Below, one piece after another: positions 1 through 5,767 of a stretch of 9,930 nt of DNA (position 1 is the stretch's first letter; each line of letters begins with the position of its first letter). Location: assembly GCA_049289035.1 (NCBI GenBank), contig JBAQIV010000011.1, forward strand, positions 1-9,930, written 5' to 3'. A program made the position numbers and the translations under genes. The notes under the pieces are model-generated. The model searched no databases. It had not been told where the DNA came from and was given only the letters and a program-made list of their open reading frames with translations. This stretch comes from JAPUDQ01 sp049289035. GTDB taxonomy: Bacteria > Patescibacteriota > Saccharimonadia > Saccharimonadales > Saccharimonadaceae.

Positions 1-84
1 ACCACCAGAAAAAGCCTTTTCAACTAAAAAAGAAAGAATCGGCGGGTGAAATCTCAAAAAAGGCAAAGGGTTTTTTCTGGTGGG
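1..84 (-). terminator. Terminator-like long inverted repeat beside a tRNA-like 3' end
   Basis: The arm ACCACCAGAAAAA at 1-13 is complementary to TTTTTCTGGTGG at about 72-83, around an A/T-rich centre. Read on the minus strand, the 5' arm starts in the CCA-like end of the relic at 78-190 and the 3' arm carries a T run, as in an intrinsic terminator. The loop is long (about 55 nt), so this is weaker than the compact terminators elsewhere in the window. The repeat begins at base 1 and may extend beyond the window. Confidence 0.4.
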
Positions 85-190
85 GCGAGCGGGCAGACTT
101 GCCCGCAGGCGTTGGGGCTGAGCTTCAACACTTCGTGCTAAAATGGGTTCGAGCGGAGTTGTAAAACTCTACCACGATGTAGCTTCCCGT
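78..190 (-). pseudogene. Degenerate tRNA-like relic
   Basis: Read on the minus strand, 78-106 looks like a tRNA 3' end: CCA (78-80), discriminator A (81), a 7-nt acceptor strand TCGCCCC (82-88), and a T-arm-like hairpin GCGGGC/GCCCGC (89-106). The hairpin loop AAGTCT is not a canonical TTCRANY loop. Further on, GTGGTAGAGTTTT (about 164-176) resembles a D-arm followed by the start of an anticodon stem. There is no matching 5' acceptor strand GGGGCGA and no readable anticodon arm; about 55 nt of unrelated sequence lies between. The best reading is a decayed tRNA with insertions, not a functional tRNA. An unknown structured RNA is possible. Confidence 0.4.
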
Positions 191-222
191 CATCCGACGG
201 GACCATGTCGGATGACACGGCA
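180..222. repeat. Double-hairpin repeat element, copy 1
   Basis: This 43-nt block matches 9124-9166 at 38 of 43 positions with no gaps. It can fold as two small hairpins: CCCGTC (186-191) with GACGGG (196-201), and CCATGTC (203-209) with GACACGG (214-220, one A-C mismatch). In this copy a competing perfect 10-bp stem also exists: GTCATCCGAC (189-198) with GTCGGATGAC (207-216). It lies 45 bp beyond the stop codon of the membrane-protein gene, with no T run on either side, so it is not a standard terminator. Confidence 0.7.
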
Positions 223-266
223 GTGGACAAAAGTAAGAGACTTCTAAGCTTTGGGCCGTAGGTTCG

Positions 267-905
267 TTATGATTGAGAATATGTCGCCGACAATAAACGA
301 GGACGCATCAGAATAAGACGGGCTAGCACGATGAACAGATGAAGCGATAACACCAGGAGGGTGATAGACATAATACCAATGTCGAGCAATGACTGAGGAT
401 CTGGAAACACTTGCCAGCCCCGTATGAATGATTCAGTACTCCATGGCAAAATTGTGTCGTACCAAAACCACGCGTAAGCAGCCGTGATTGCGACCAGACT
501 CAGCCGTATTGCGACGATTTCCAGTAGCTCTACGATCGTGCTACGAGGACTAGCATGCATAAGTGTCCATTTTTCAGCAAGATCGGCCGTGAAATTACTG
601 CCGATGCGGAGCAGTACGTACACGACACCCGCCAGAACGAGCGATATACCAACAGCCTCAAGCGTATATGTCATCGTGCCAAGACCTGCGACGATACTTT
701 CGTACAAGTGAGCGATGTAACCGCCCATAAGCGGTATGGTATAGCGTGCCGAATCAGATACTGGGTTTGACCCAACGGTATCATTTATAAGCTGAGTAAT
801 TGAGTAGTTAGTGACGAGTATAACTACTGTCGTAATAAACACCAGCGTACCGCTAATGATGCTGGGCATTGACCATTTTTTGATTGCGGCAATGACACTA
901 TCCAT
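267..905 (-). CDS. Four-helix membrane protein of unknown function
   Basis: This 212-residue protein has four clear hydrophobic helices, at about residues 15-38, 78-102, 124-148 and 172-200, so it is an inner-membrane protein. No catalytic motif or known family is recognised. A short loop with charged residues (MRPR) follows the last helix, and the protein ends soon after. The gene lies 54 bp downstream of the lyase-like gene on the same strand. No convincing promoter or Shine-Dalgarno site precedes its ATG, so it is probably co-transcribed with that gene. A role in anchoring, export or processing of the surface protein would fit the position but is only an inference. The reading frame and hydrophobic pattern make it very likely a real gene. 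Confidence 0.75.
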   Translation of the reverse strand: MDSVIAAIKKWSMPSIISGTLVFITTVVILVTNYSITQLINDTVGSNPVSDSARYTIPLMGGYIAHLYESIVAGLGTMTYTLEAVGISLVLAGVVYVLLRIGSNFTADLAEKWTLMHASPRSTIVELLEIVAIRLSLVAITAAYAWFWYDTILPWSTESFIRGWQVFPDPQSLLDIGIMSITLLVLSLHLFIVLARLILMRPRLLSATYSQS

Positions 906-959
906 GGACTATTTCGCCCAGCGAGAAGTAGTAGTTGTGTAGCGATAGCAGGTCATAGC

Positions 960-2825
960 CTATTGGGTTGTGACGAGCACGTTGTCTATGTCGATGTAAC
1001 CGACACGAGAGCTAGCCCAGGTCAGGTCACCGCCACCGCGGAAAATTGACCAGTTGATATAGTTGATATGCAGGTCTGAACGAGCGGCACTACGATAGAC
1101 GAAGTTATGAAGGTCAAGTACTTGAGTACCGTCAAACCACGCCTGTAAAGTACCATCGGCCATGCCTGGCGTATTCATGACGTAACATTGCTTTACGGTG
1201 TGCCATTGCCCCGCGACGAATGCTTTGTTCCATCTGACATTATCGCCGTATATGTCAGTTTGACCTGGATGGTACATGTAGGATACGGCCATATTGATGG
1301 GACCAGCCCAGCTGTATGCTTTGGGCCCGAGCCACATCATACGCCCTGACCAGCCCATGTCGGTTGGGTGGCCGCCAGTTGGGTCAGATGGTGATGTGCC
1401 GGGTACGACTCCTTCGAGCCCTGGTAATTTACCGCCAAGAGAGAATTCGAAGTTACTGTCAAACTTTATGTCGTAAGACATACAGGCATTGTCGACAGAT
1501 GTGAGCGGGGGGAAGACGACGATACCATTGTTACCGGCAGGGTTGCTACGAATCGTGTTAGGGTCGAGCTTGGTGCGCAATACATTGCCGGTACCGCGAC
1601 TGTCGGCGACGACCGATGTATCGTCATATTCGACAGTATTGTTGTTTGTTCCGCCAAGCACTGCGTTGAAGTTAGCCGGTGTTATCGGGTCGCTAATCGG
1701 CAGAGTGTCAAATGTCGCCGAACGAAGTATTTTTTGGGGTGATGGGGGTGGTGTCGGTGTCGTTGTTGGTGGTGGTGTGGTCGTGGCAGTTGAAGATGCC
1801 ACATCGATTTCGATAGCACAAACTTTAGGATTGTCTGCTGTGCCAGCAACAAAGGCTATCGCGACAGTGCCGTTTGCGTCAGGTGTAAAGGTAAACGACT
1901 TTACGAGTGCAATACCTTTGCCACCAGCTTGAGCAAATATGTCGAAGTTAGTGAGGACAGGGTTGTTGTTGACAGTGACATTGAAGATACGTTGTCCGGC
2001 CGCATTAACATACGACTCTATAAAGTGCAGGTTAAGTGAATAGGTTTTCGATGCGTCTAAACCAGTGAAGGTATAGGTGAATGCGCCATAGCGTTCATTG
2101 CGGTAGATGGCTTCTGGAGTCGTCGACGTACCAAGTGCAACAGTGCCCGTATAATTTGCCGTCGAGCCACCACTGTAACCGCCGTCAGCATTCCAGCCAG
2201 ATACACCAGATGTGCCAGATGTCATTTTAAATGGAGTGGTGATTGCAAGCGATGTGGGTACCGTTGGTGGAGGAGTTGTGGTAGTAGTGCTGACGGGTGT
2301 AAGACTGACGACGTCAACGTACAGGTTGCGATCACATTTTCTAGCTGAGTAATCGTTAGTAAATGCGACGGCTACGGTATGTGTACCGGCTTTGAGACTA
2401 TAGGCTTGGGCGTACGCAGTCCATGAATTACTCGTCGTCTTGGTCATGATCGTTTTGCCATCGACGATGAGTGACATATTGGCGGCACCCGAACAGCTAG
2501 AACTCTTTGCTTTCACGGCAACATCAAGAGTGTCTGATGTCGTCGTAACGGTTTTTGTGAGACTACCGTTGCTAAACAGCAAGACGTATTGTCCGTTACT
2601 TGTTGCAGAATCAGATCGAATCTCAGCTTTGCTAGGTAACGTAAATGTCTCAGCTTCATAAACGACTGGCGACACGGCAGCGCGCCCGGTCGAGAGGTGC
2701 ATGAGGCTATATACGCTCACGGCAAAAACTGCAACCGCTGCAAATCCAGCAACGTAGCGACTAACGGTAATTTTTTCTAAAAAGTTTTTCTTTGAGTTCA
2801 CGGCTTTACCTTCCACTGGGTCCAT
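960..2825 (-). CDS. Membrane-anchored polysaccharide lyase-like protein with CBM and malectin domains
   Basis: This 621-residue protein has a short basic N-terminus and one hydrophobic helix (about 24-45), so the rest is probably outside the cell. Residues 54-176 resemble the calcium-dependent xylan-binding CBM36/CBM60 type: YEAE start, Cys111 and Cys164 as a likely disulfide, and KCDRNLYVDVV. A Thr/Pro linker follows. Residues 192-343 resemble malectin, a sugar-binding fold (NERYGAFTYTF, LHFIE, AAGQRIFNV, FDIFAQAGG). After a second Thr/Pro linker, residues 366-618 resemble PL14 alginate or glucuronan lyases: GGKLPGL (464-470), GWSGRMMW (491-498), YMYHPG (516-521), VMNTPGMADGTLQAWFDG. His486, Ser493, Arg495, Tyr516 and Tyr518 are candidate active-site residues. 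There is no C-terminal sortase signal. A GTG at residue 9 (2799-2801) with a well-placed GGAAGG site is an alternative start. Activity and substrate are inferred. Confidence 0.8.
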   Translation of the reverse strand: MDPVEGKAVNSKKNFLEKITVSRYVAGFAAVAVFAVSVYSLMHLSTGRAAVSPVVYEAETFTLPSKAEIRSDSATSNGQYVLLFSNGSLTKTVTTTSDTLDVAVKAKSSSCSGAANMSLIVDGKTIMTKTTSNSWTAYAQAYSLKAGTHTVAVAFTNDYSARKCDRNLYVDVVSLTPVSTTTTTPPPTVPTSLAITTPFKMTSGTSGVSGWNADGGYSGGSTANYTGTVALGTSTTPEAIYRNERYGAFTYTFTGLDASKTYSLNLHFIESYVNAAGQRIFNVTVNNNPVLTNFDIFAQAGGKGIALVKSFTFTPDANGTVAIAFVAGTADNPKVCAIEIDVASSTATTTPPPTTTPTPPPSPQKILRSATFDTLPISDPITPANFNAVLGGTNNNTVEYDDTSVVADSRGTGNVLRTKLDPNTIRSNPAGNNGIVVFPPLTSVDNACMSYDIKFDSNFEFSLGGKLPGLEGVVPGTSPSDPTGGHPTDMGWSGRMMWLGPKAYSWAGPINMAVSYMYHPGQTDIYGDNVRWNKAFVAGQWHTVKQCYVMNTPGMADGTLQAWFDGTQVLDLHNFVYRSAARSDLHINYINWSIFRGGGDLTWASSRVGYIDIDNVLVTTQ

Positions 2826-2833
2826 ATACCCCC

Positions 2834-2839
2834 CTTATA
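2834..2839 (-). promoter_or_regulatory. -10 box directly before the lyase-like gene
   Basis: TATAAG on the minus strand lies 8 nt from the ATG at 2825, which predicts a leader of about 2 nt. No good -35 box is seen at 16-18 nt. The G run between box and ATG could also act as a weak, closely spaced ribosome site, so the leaderless reading is not certain. Confidence 0.4.
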
Positions 2840-2869
2840 CCCTCAATGTTTATTAATCGTGTGGTGTGT

Positions 2870-2956
2870 TTAAGCCTGTTTCTTTTTTTCGGCTTTGATC
2901 TTCGCCTTGCGCTTACGTTTAATGTCGGCGCCGTGCCATGATTTGTGCTTTGCCAT
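2870..2956 (-). CDS. Small, highly basic 28-residue protein
   Basis: An ATG at 2956 opens a 28-codon frame: MAKHKSWHGADIKRKRKAKI, then KAEKKKQA. AAGGA lies 7 nt before the ATG and is a usable ribosome site. About 13 of 28 residues are Lys, Arg or His, and there is one Trp. This composition is typical of tiny ribosome- or RNA-associated proteins, but it does not match the bTHX or bL36 patterns I know, so no family is assigned. The gene stands alone between the lyase-like gene (44 bp away, same strand) and the non-coding region before tRNA-His. A/T-rich sequence upstream (TATGAT and TATAGAT on the minus strand) could hold the promoter. Support for a real gene comes from the ribosome site and the biased composition; conservation is untested. 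Confidence 0.6.
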   Translation of the reverse strand: MAKHKSWHGADIKRKRKAKIKAEKKKQA

Positions 2957-3083
2957 ATAATTTCCTTGTTGTTATATCTATATTCTTTATCATATCATGT
3001 CACCGTCTGGGGTTATAGAGAATAATACCTCATACATTGGCAGATAATAGGGTGCGCGTCACGCCAATTCATGTAAAAACCAC

Positions 3084-3201
3084 TTGCACTAACCAAGCAT
3101 AAGGAGTATCGTACAAAGAGACGTGCTCGATCAGACGATACCGCGATCTCGAGCTTTCCTCGCCTAGGTTTCCCCCGCCACGTATGAGGTGGCGGGGGTT
3201 T
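3084..3201 (+). ncRNA. Candidate small RNA with promoter and strong terminator
   Basis: TTGCAC (3084-3089) and TATCGT (3107-3112) are 17 nt apart, a possible promoter with a start near 3119. The stretch ends in a perfect 10-bp G/C stem (3172-3181 with 3189-3198, 7-nt loop) followed by TTT. Pairs inside it include GTATCGT (3106-3112) with ACGATAC (3135-3141), and GCTCGA (3125-3130) with TCGAGC (3149-3154). No plus-strand protein gene ends before this terminator, which is the main reason to suspect an RNA gene. No known RNA family is recognised, and no SRP, RNase P or tmRNA core motif is seen. Confidence 0.35.
3172..3201 (+). terminator. Strong intrinsic terminator before tRNA-His
   Basis: CCCCCGCCAC (3172-3181) pairs perfectly with GTGGCGGGGG (3189-3198) around a 7-nt loop, followed by TTT on the plus strand. 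The other strand has no T run, so it works in the plus direction. It separates the candidate small RNA from the tRNA-His promoter. Confidence 0.75.
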
Positions 3202-3207
3202 AATCTG

Positions 3208-3236
3208 ATGACAAAGTTTCATCTGTTTGCTACAAT
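3208..3236 (+). promoter_or_regulatory. tRNA-His promoter
   Basis: ATGACA (3208-3213) and TACAAT (3231-3236) are exactly 17 nt apart. Transcription would begin near 3243, 10 nt before the tRNA. This is the best-formed sigma70-type promoter in the window. Confidence 0.75.
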
Positions 3237-3252
3237 GATCTCTGGCTTTTAC

Positions 3253-3330
3253 GGCGGGTGTAGCTCAGCTGATTAGAGCGCTGGTCTGTGGATCCGGAGG
3301 TCGTGGGTTTGAGCCCCATCACTCGCCCCA
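3253..3330 (+). tRNA. tRNA-His (GUG)
   Basis: A full cloverleaf is present: acceptor GCGGGTG (3254-3260) with CACTCGC, D-arm, anticodon loop CTGTGGA with anticodon GTG, and T-arm GTGGG/CCCAT. An extra G at 3253 faces C73; this G-1:C73 pair is the known identity mark of bacterial tRNA-His. CCA is encoded at 3328-3330. Positions 31 and 39 form a T-T mismatch at the base of the anticodon loop. It has its own promoter and terminator. Confidence 0.95.
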
Positions 3331-3369
3331 AGATAAACCCCGTGGTTTTTGTCCACGGGTTTTATCTTG
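3329..3369 (+). terminator. tRNA-His terminator overlapping the CCA end
   Basis: CCCGTGG (3339-3345) pairs with CCACGGG (3353-3359). The stem is extended by CAAGATAAA (3329-3337) with TTTATCTTG (3361-3369), with a T-rich 3' arm. The lowest pairs use the CA of the tRNA's own CCA, so terminator folding and a free tRNA 3' end compete. Confidence 0.8.
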
Positions 3370-3407
3370 TATGGTGTAATGTATATACAATTTTATGGGC
3401 ATAATTA

Positions 3408-3435
3408 TAGACAGCCATGAGCAGTATGATAAAAT
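3408..3435 (+). promoter_or_regulatory. Possible sortase promoter
   Basis: TAGACA (3408-3413) and TAAAAT (3430-3435) are 16 nt apart and predict a start near 3442, about 20 nt before the sortase ATG. The match to consensus is moderate. Confidence 0.4.
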
Positions 3436-3462
3436 AGATGAAACAAGAGACGAAAAATACAC

Positions 3463-4113
3463 ATGAAGTATCATTACATATCTGGTGTTGAGGGCTCAAA
3501 GCGGCGCAATCCGCTGTTTGTGGTACTGCCAGTTATAAGTTTGTTTGCCGGCGGGTATCTCCTAGTAAATACACTATATCCATCGCTGCCAGTCGACGTC
3601 ACTGGTCAAGCTTCGGCTGTGACCAAAGTTCTCACGCAGCGACAACCCGATCTCAGCCAGGATCGTCTGTACGTGCCAAAGATCGGTGTCGATGTCGCTA
3701 TCGTCACTGGTGTTGACGATAAGACACTCGAAGGTGGTGCGTGGCACCGTGTACCTGAAAATGGCGATCCGATGTCTGGTGGCAATTTCGTGCTGGCGGC
3801 GCATCGCTTCAACCTCGGTTTAACACCACAGCAAACACGTGCGCGTTCGCCGTTTTATCACATCGATGATCTCAACCAGGGTGACGAAATATATGTTGAT
3901 TTTCATGGTGTACGGTATGCCTATAGTGTGACCAAACGTTACAAAGTTTCAGAAACTGAAGTGGCGATTGAGTCAGCGACAAAAGACGCGCGTTTGACCA
4001 TGTATTCATGTGATTTACGTGGTTCTAAGGCTGGTCGTGAAGTCGTGGAAGCGAAACCTGTCGGGACGGTTGCCTGGCTTGATGGCGCACCTAAACTCAA
4101 ACAACTACAGTAG
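3463..4113 (+). CDS. Sortase family transpeptidase
   Basis: This 216-residue protein has an N-terminal membrane anchor (about residues 17-38) and an extracellular sortase domain (about 68-206). The catalytic triad is visible: His114 in LAAHRF, Cys183 in TMYSCD, and Arg192 nine residues later in AGREVVEA, the usual spacing of single-domain sortases with a TLxTC-like motif. Sortases cut a C-terminal LPxTG-type signal and join the protein to a cell-wall or pilin amine. No sortase-signal protein is encoded in the window, so the substrates lie elsewhere. The ATG is preceded only by weak purine-rich sequence. The gene runs toward murA; its TAG and the murA stop codon are immediately adjacent. The sortase class (D or E most likely) cannot be settled by eye. 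Confidence 0.9.
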   Translation: MKYHYISGVEGSKRRNPLFVVLPVISLFAGGYLLVNTLYPSLPVDVTGQASAVTKVLTQRQPDLSQDRLYVPKIGVDVAIVTGVDDKTLEGGAWHRVPENGDPMSGGNFVLAAHRFNLGLTPQQTRARSPFYHIDDLNQGDEIYVDFHGVRYAYSVTKRYKVSETEVAIESATKDARLTMYSCDLRGSKAGREVVEAKPVGTVAWLDGAPKLKQLQ

Positions 4114-5634
4114 CTATAAGCTCGTGTGCGGTTGTATGTCGGCGCCGATGGTATTGAGTCGCTCGGCAAGTTGTTCGTAGCCACGGTTCATCTGATATAC
4201 ATTGCGCAAAATCGATACACCAGGTGTAGCAAGCATAGCGAGGAGTACTACAACAGTCGGGCGTAAGGCTGGCGGGGCGACAACGTCGGCTGCTTTCCAA
4301 TGAGTCGGGCCGGTTATGTAGACGCGATGCGGGTCAAGCATCTCAACGACGGCATTTAACTTGGTGAGTTCCAGGAAGTAAATTGCACGGTTTTCGTAAC
4401 TCCAATCATGCACGAGCGTGCGACCCTCGGCCATAGTGGCAATGAGGCCCAAAAACGGCAGGTTGTCCATATTGATACCAGGAAACGGCAAGGCATGTAA
4501 TTTATCTTTGGGTGCGACAAGTTCTGACGGTTTGACCGTAATATCGACCAGACGAGTGCGGCCGTTGCGGGCGGTATATTCGGCAGACACGTCGTAGCGC
4601 AAGTGCATACCCTCGAGTGTTGCCAGTTCAAGTTCGAGAAATTCGATCGGTGCGCGCTTGATCGTTAGACGCGAGTGTGTCACGATAGCCGCTGCGATAA
4701 AACTCATTGCTTCAATCGGGTCTTCACTCGGATAATAGTCTATGTCTTTTTTGATCGATTTCACGCCGCGGATTTTCAGTATGGTCGTGCCGATCCCGTC
4801 AATTTTTACTCCCAATTTCTGCAAGAAAAAGCAGACATCTTGCACCATATAGTTAGGGCTAGCATTGCGTATAACGGTCTCGCCGTCATGCAGGGCCGCA
4901 GCCATTATGACGTTTTCGGTTGTGGTATCACCTCGCTCTGTCAGTACAATGTCACGTGACGGCGACGCTTTTTTGATTGTCGCCTGGTAATACTCTGGCT
5001 CGGCTTCAATGTGCAGACCAAAGTGTTTCAGTCCGTCCATATGCGGTTCGACAGTGCGTTTGCCGAGGCTGCACCCGCCGGCATAAGGGAGCCGAAATGA
5101 GCGGTACTGGTGTAGCAATGGCCCGAGAAACATTATAACCGTGCGTGTTTTCTTTGCCGCCTCGATATCCATCTGATCGAGCTTGAGCTTGGCTGGTGGC
5201 ATAATGACGAGATCGTTGTTGGGCTCGATCCATTTCGTTTTGACACCGATACTGTTTAGTACTTCGACGATACGGTTGACCTCTTCGATACGAGCGACAC
5301 GGCGTAGCGTAGTAGTGCCGCGGTTGAGGAGCGCGGCGCAAAGTAGGGCAACTGCGGCATTTTTGCTGGTCTTGACCTCTATCTCGCCGTGGAGTTTACG
5401 GCCGCCATTGATTTCGAGGTTGTTACCGCTTGTGTTGAGGCTCACGATTTCACTTGAGAGCACTTCGCCGATGCGTGCGAGCATCTCAAGTGAGACATTT
5501 TGGCCGCCGTTTTCTATGCGGTTGACAGCACTTTGACTGGTGCCAAGGGCAATCGCAAATTCGTTTTGCGTCATGCCCCGTGACAGCCGAGTCTCTTTTA
5601 TAAGTGACCCGATTTTTTTGTGGTAATTGTTCAT
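4114..5634 (-). CDS. murA: HTH-domain fusion of UDP-GlcNAc 1-carboxyvinyltransferase (MurA)
   Basis: This 506-residue protein carries out the first committed step of peptidoglycan synthesis, adding enolpyruvate from PEP to UDP-GlcNAc. Residues 72-506 are a full-length MurA: Lys91-Asn92 (TSKNAA), the catalytic loop AGGCSLGKR with Cys188 and Arg193, RGDTTTENVIMAA, Asp390 in NMDNLPF, and Arg458 in ALRPT, matching E. coli Lys22/Asn23, Cys115, Arg120, Asp305 and Arg397. Cys188 predicts sensitivity to fosfomycin. Residues 1-68 are an added XRE/Cro-type helix-turn-helix (helices near MTQNEFAIALG and SQSAVNRIENG) not present in standard MurA, which is about 420 residues. The start is secure because a promoter -10 box lies 7 nt before this ATG and none is seen at the domain junction. 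Together with murB nearby it makes UDP-MurNAc. Autoregulation by the HTH is an inference. Confidence 0.92.
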   Translation of the reverse strand: MNNYHKKIGSLIKETRLSRGMTQNEFAIALGTSQSAVNRIENGGQNVSLEMLARIGEVLSSEIVSLNTSGNNLEINGGRKLHGEIEVKTSKNAAVALLCAALLNRGTTTLRRVARIEEVNRIVEVLNSIGVKTKWIEPNNDLVIMPPAKLKLDQMDIEAAKKTRTVIMFLGPLLHQYRSFRLPYAGGCSLGKRTVEPHMDGLKHFGLHIEAEPEYYQATIKKASPSRDIVLTERGDTTTENVIMAAALHDGETVIRNASPNYMVQDVCFFLQKLGVKIDGIGTTILKIRGVKSIKKDIDYYPSEDPIEAMSFIAAAIVTHSRLTIKRAPIEFLELELATLEGMHLRYDVSAEYTARNGRTRLVDITVKPSELVAPKDKLHALPFPGINMDNLPFLGLIATMAEGRTLVHDWSYENRAIYFLELTKLNAVVEMLDPHRVYITGPTHWKAADVVAPPALRPTVVVLLAMLATPGVSILRNVYQMNRGYEQLAERLNTIGADIQPHTSL

Positions 5635-5641
5635 ACGGCAG

Positions 5642-5661
5642 ATTATATCATATACGATATA
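5642..5661 (-). promoter_or_regulatory. murA promoter with overlapping palindromic operator candidate
   Basis: On the minus strand an extended -10 box, TGaTATAAT (TATAAT at 5642-5647), lies 7 nt before the ATG at 5634, so the transcript has a leader of 0-1 nt and no ribosome site. A perfect inverted repeat, TATATC (5644-5649) with GATATA (5656-5661) and a 6-nt spacer, overlaps the -10 box. Its size suits a dimeric XRE-type repressor, possibly the HTH of MurA itself. Confidence 0.55.
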
Positions 5662-5709
5662 CCCATGCTAGATGGCGTGAAACTATTTAGTCGATGTATA
5701 CTAGAAGCA

Positions 5710-5761
5710 TGCTATAACTCTACAACAACTTGAGTGGGATAAAGATTAACACTAGAGGAGG
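5710..5761 (+). promoter_or_regulatory. glyA promoter and ribosome site
   Basis: An extended -10 box TGcTATAAC (5710-5718) predicts a start near 5725. A near-perfect Shine-Dalgarno AGGAGG (5756-5761) lies 6 nt before the ATG at 5768. This contrasts with the leaderless-looking murA and murB starts. No riboswitch-like fold is evident in the leader of about 43 nt. Confidence 0.55.
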
Positions 5762-5767
5762 GAAACC

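Noticed and set aside
81..260. tmRNA or RNase P RNA in the first 260 bases
   Set aside because: A CCA end and GGGGCTGA-like string are present, but no tag frame, pseudoknots or conserved core motifs could be found.
3013..3222. 69-codon minus-strand frame before tRNA-His
   Set aside because: It reads through the strong terminator hairpin, has no domain character and no ribosome site.
4675..4959. 94-codon plus-strand frame inside murA, and similar frames inside glyA, murB and the lyase-like gene
   Set aside because: They are out-of-frame shadows of well-supported genes with no start signals of their own.
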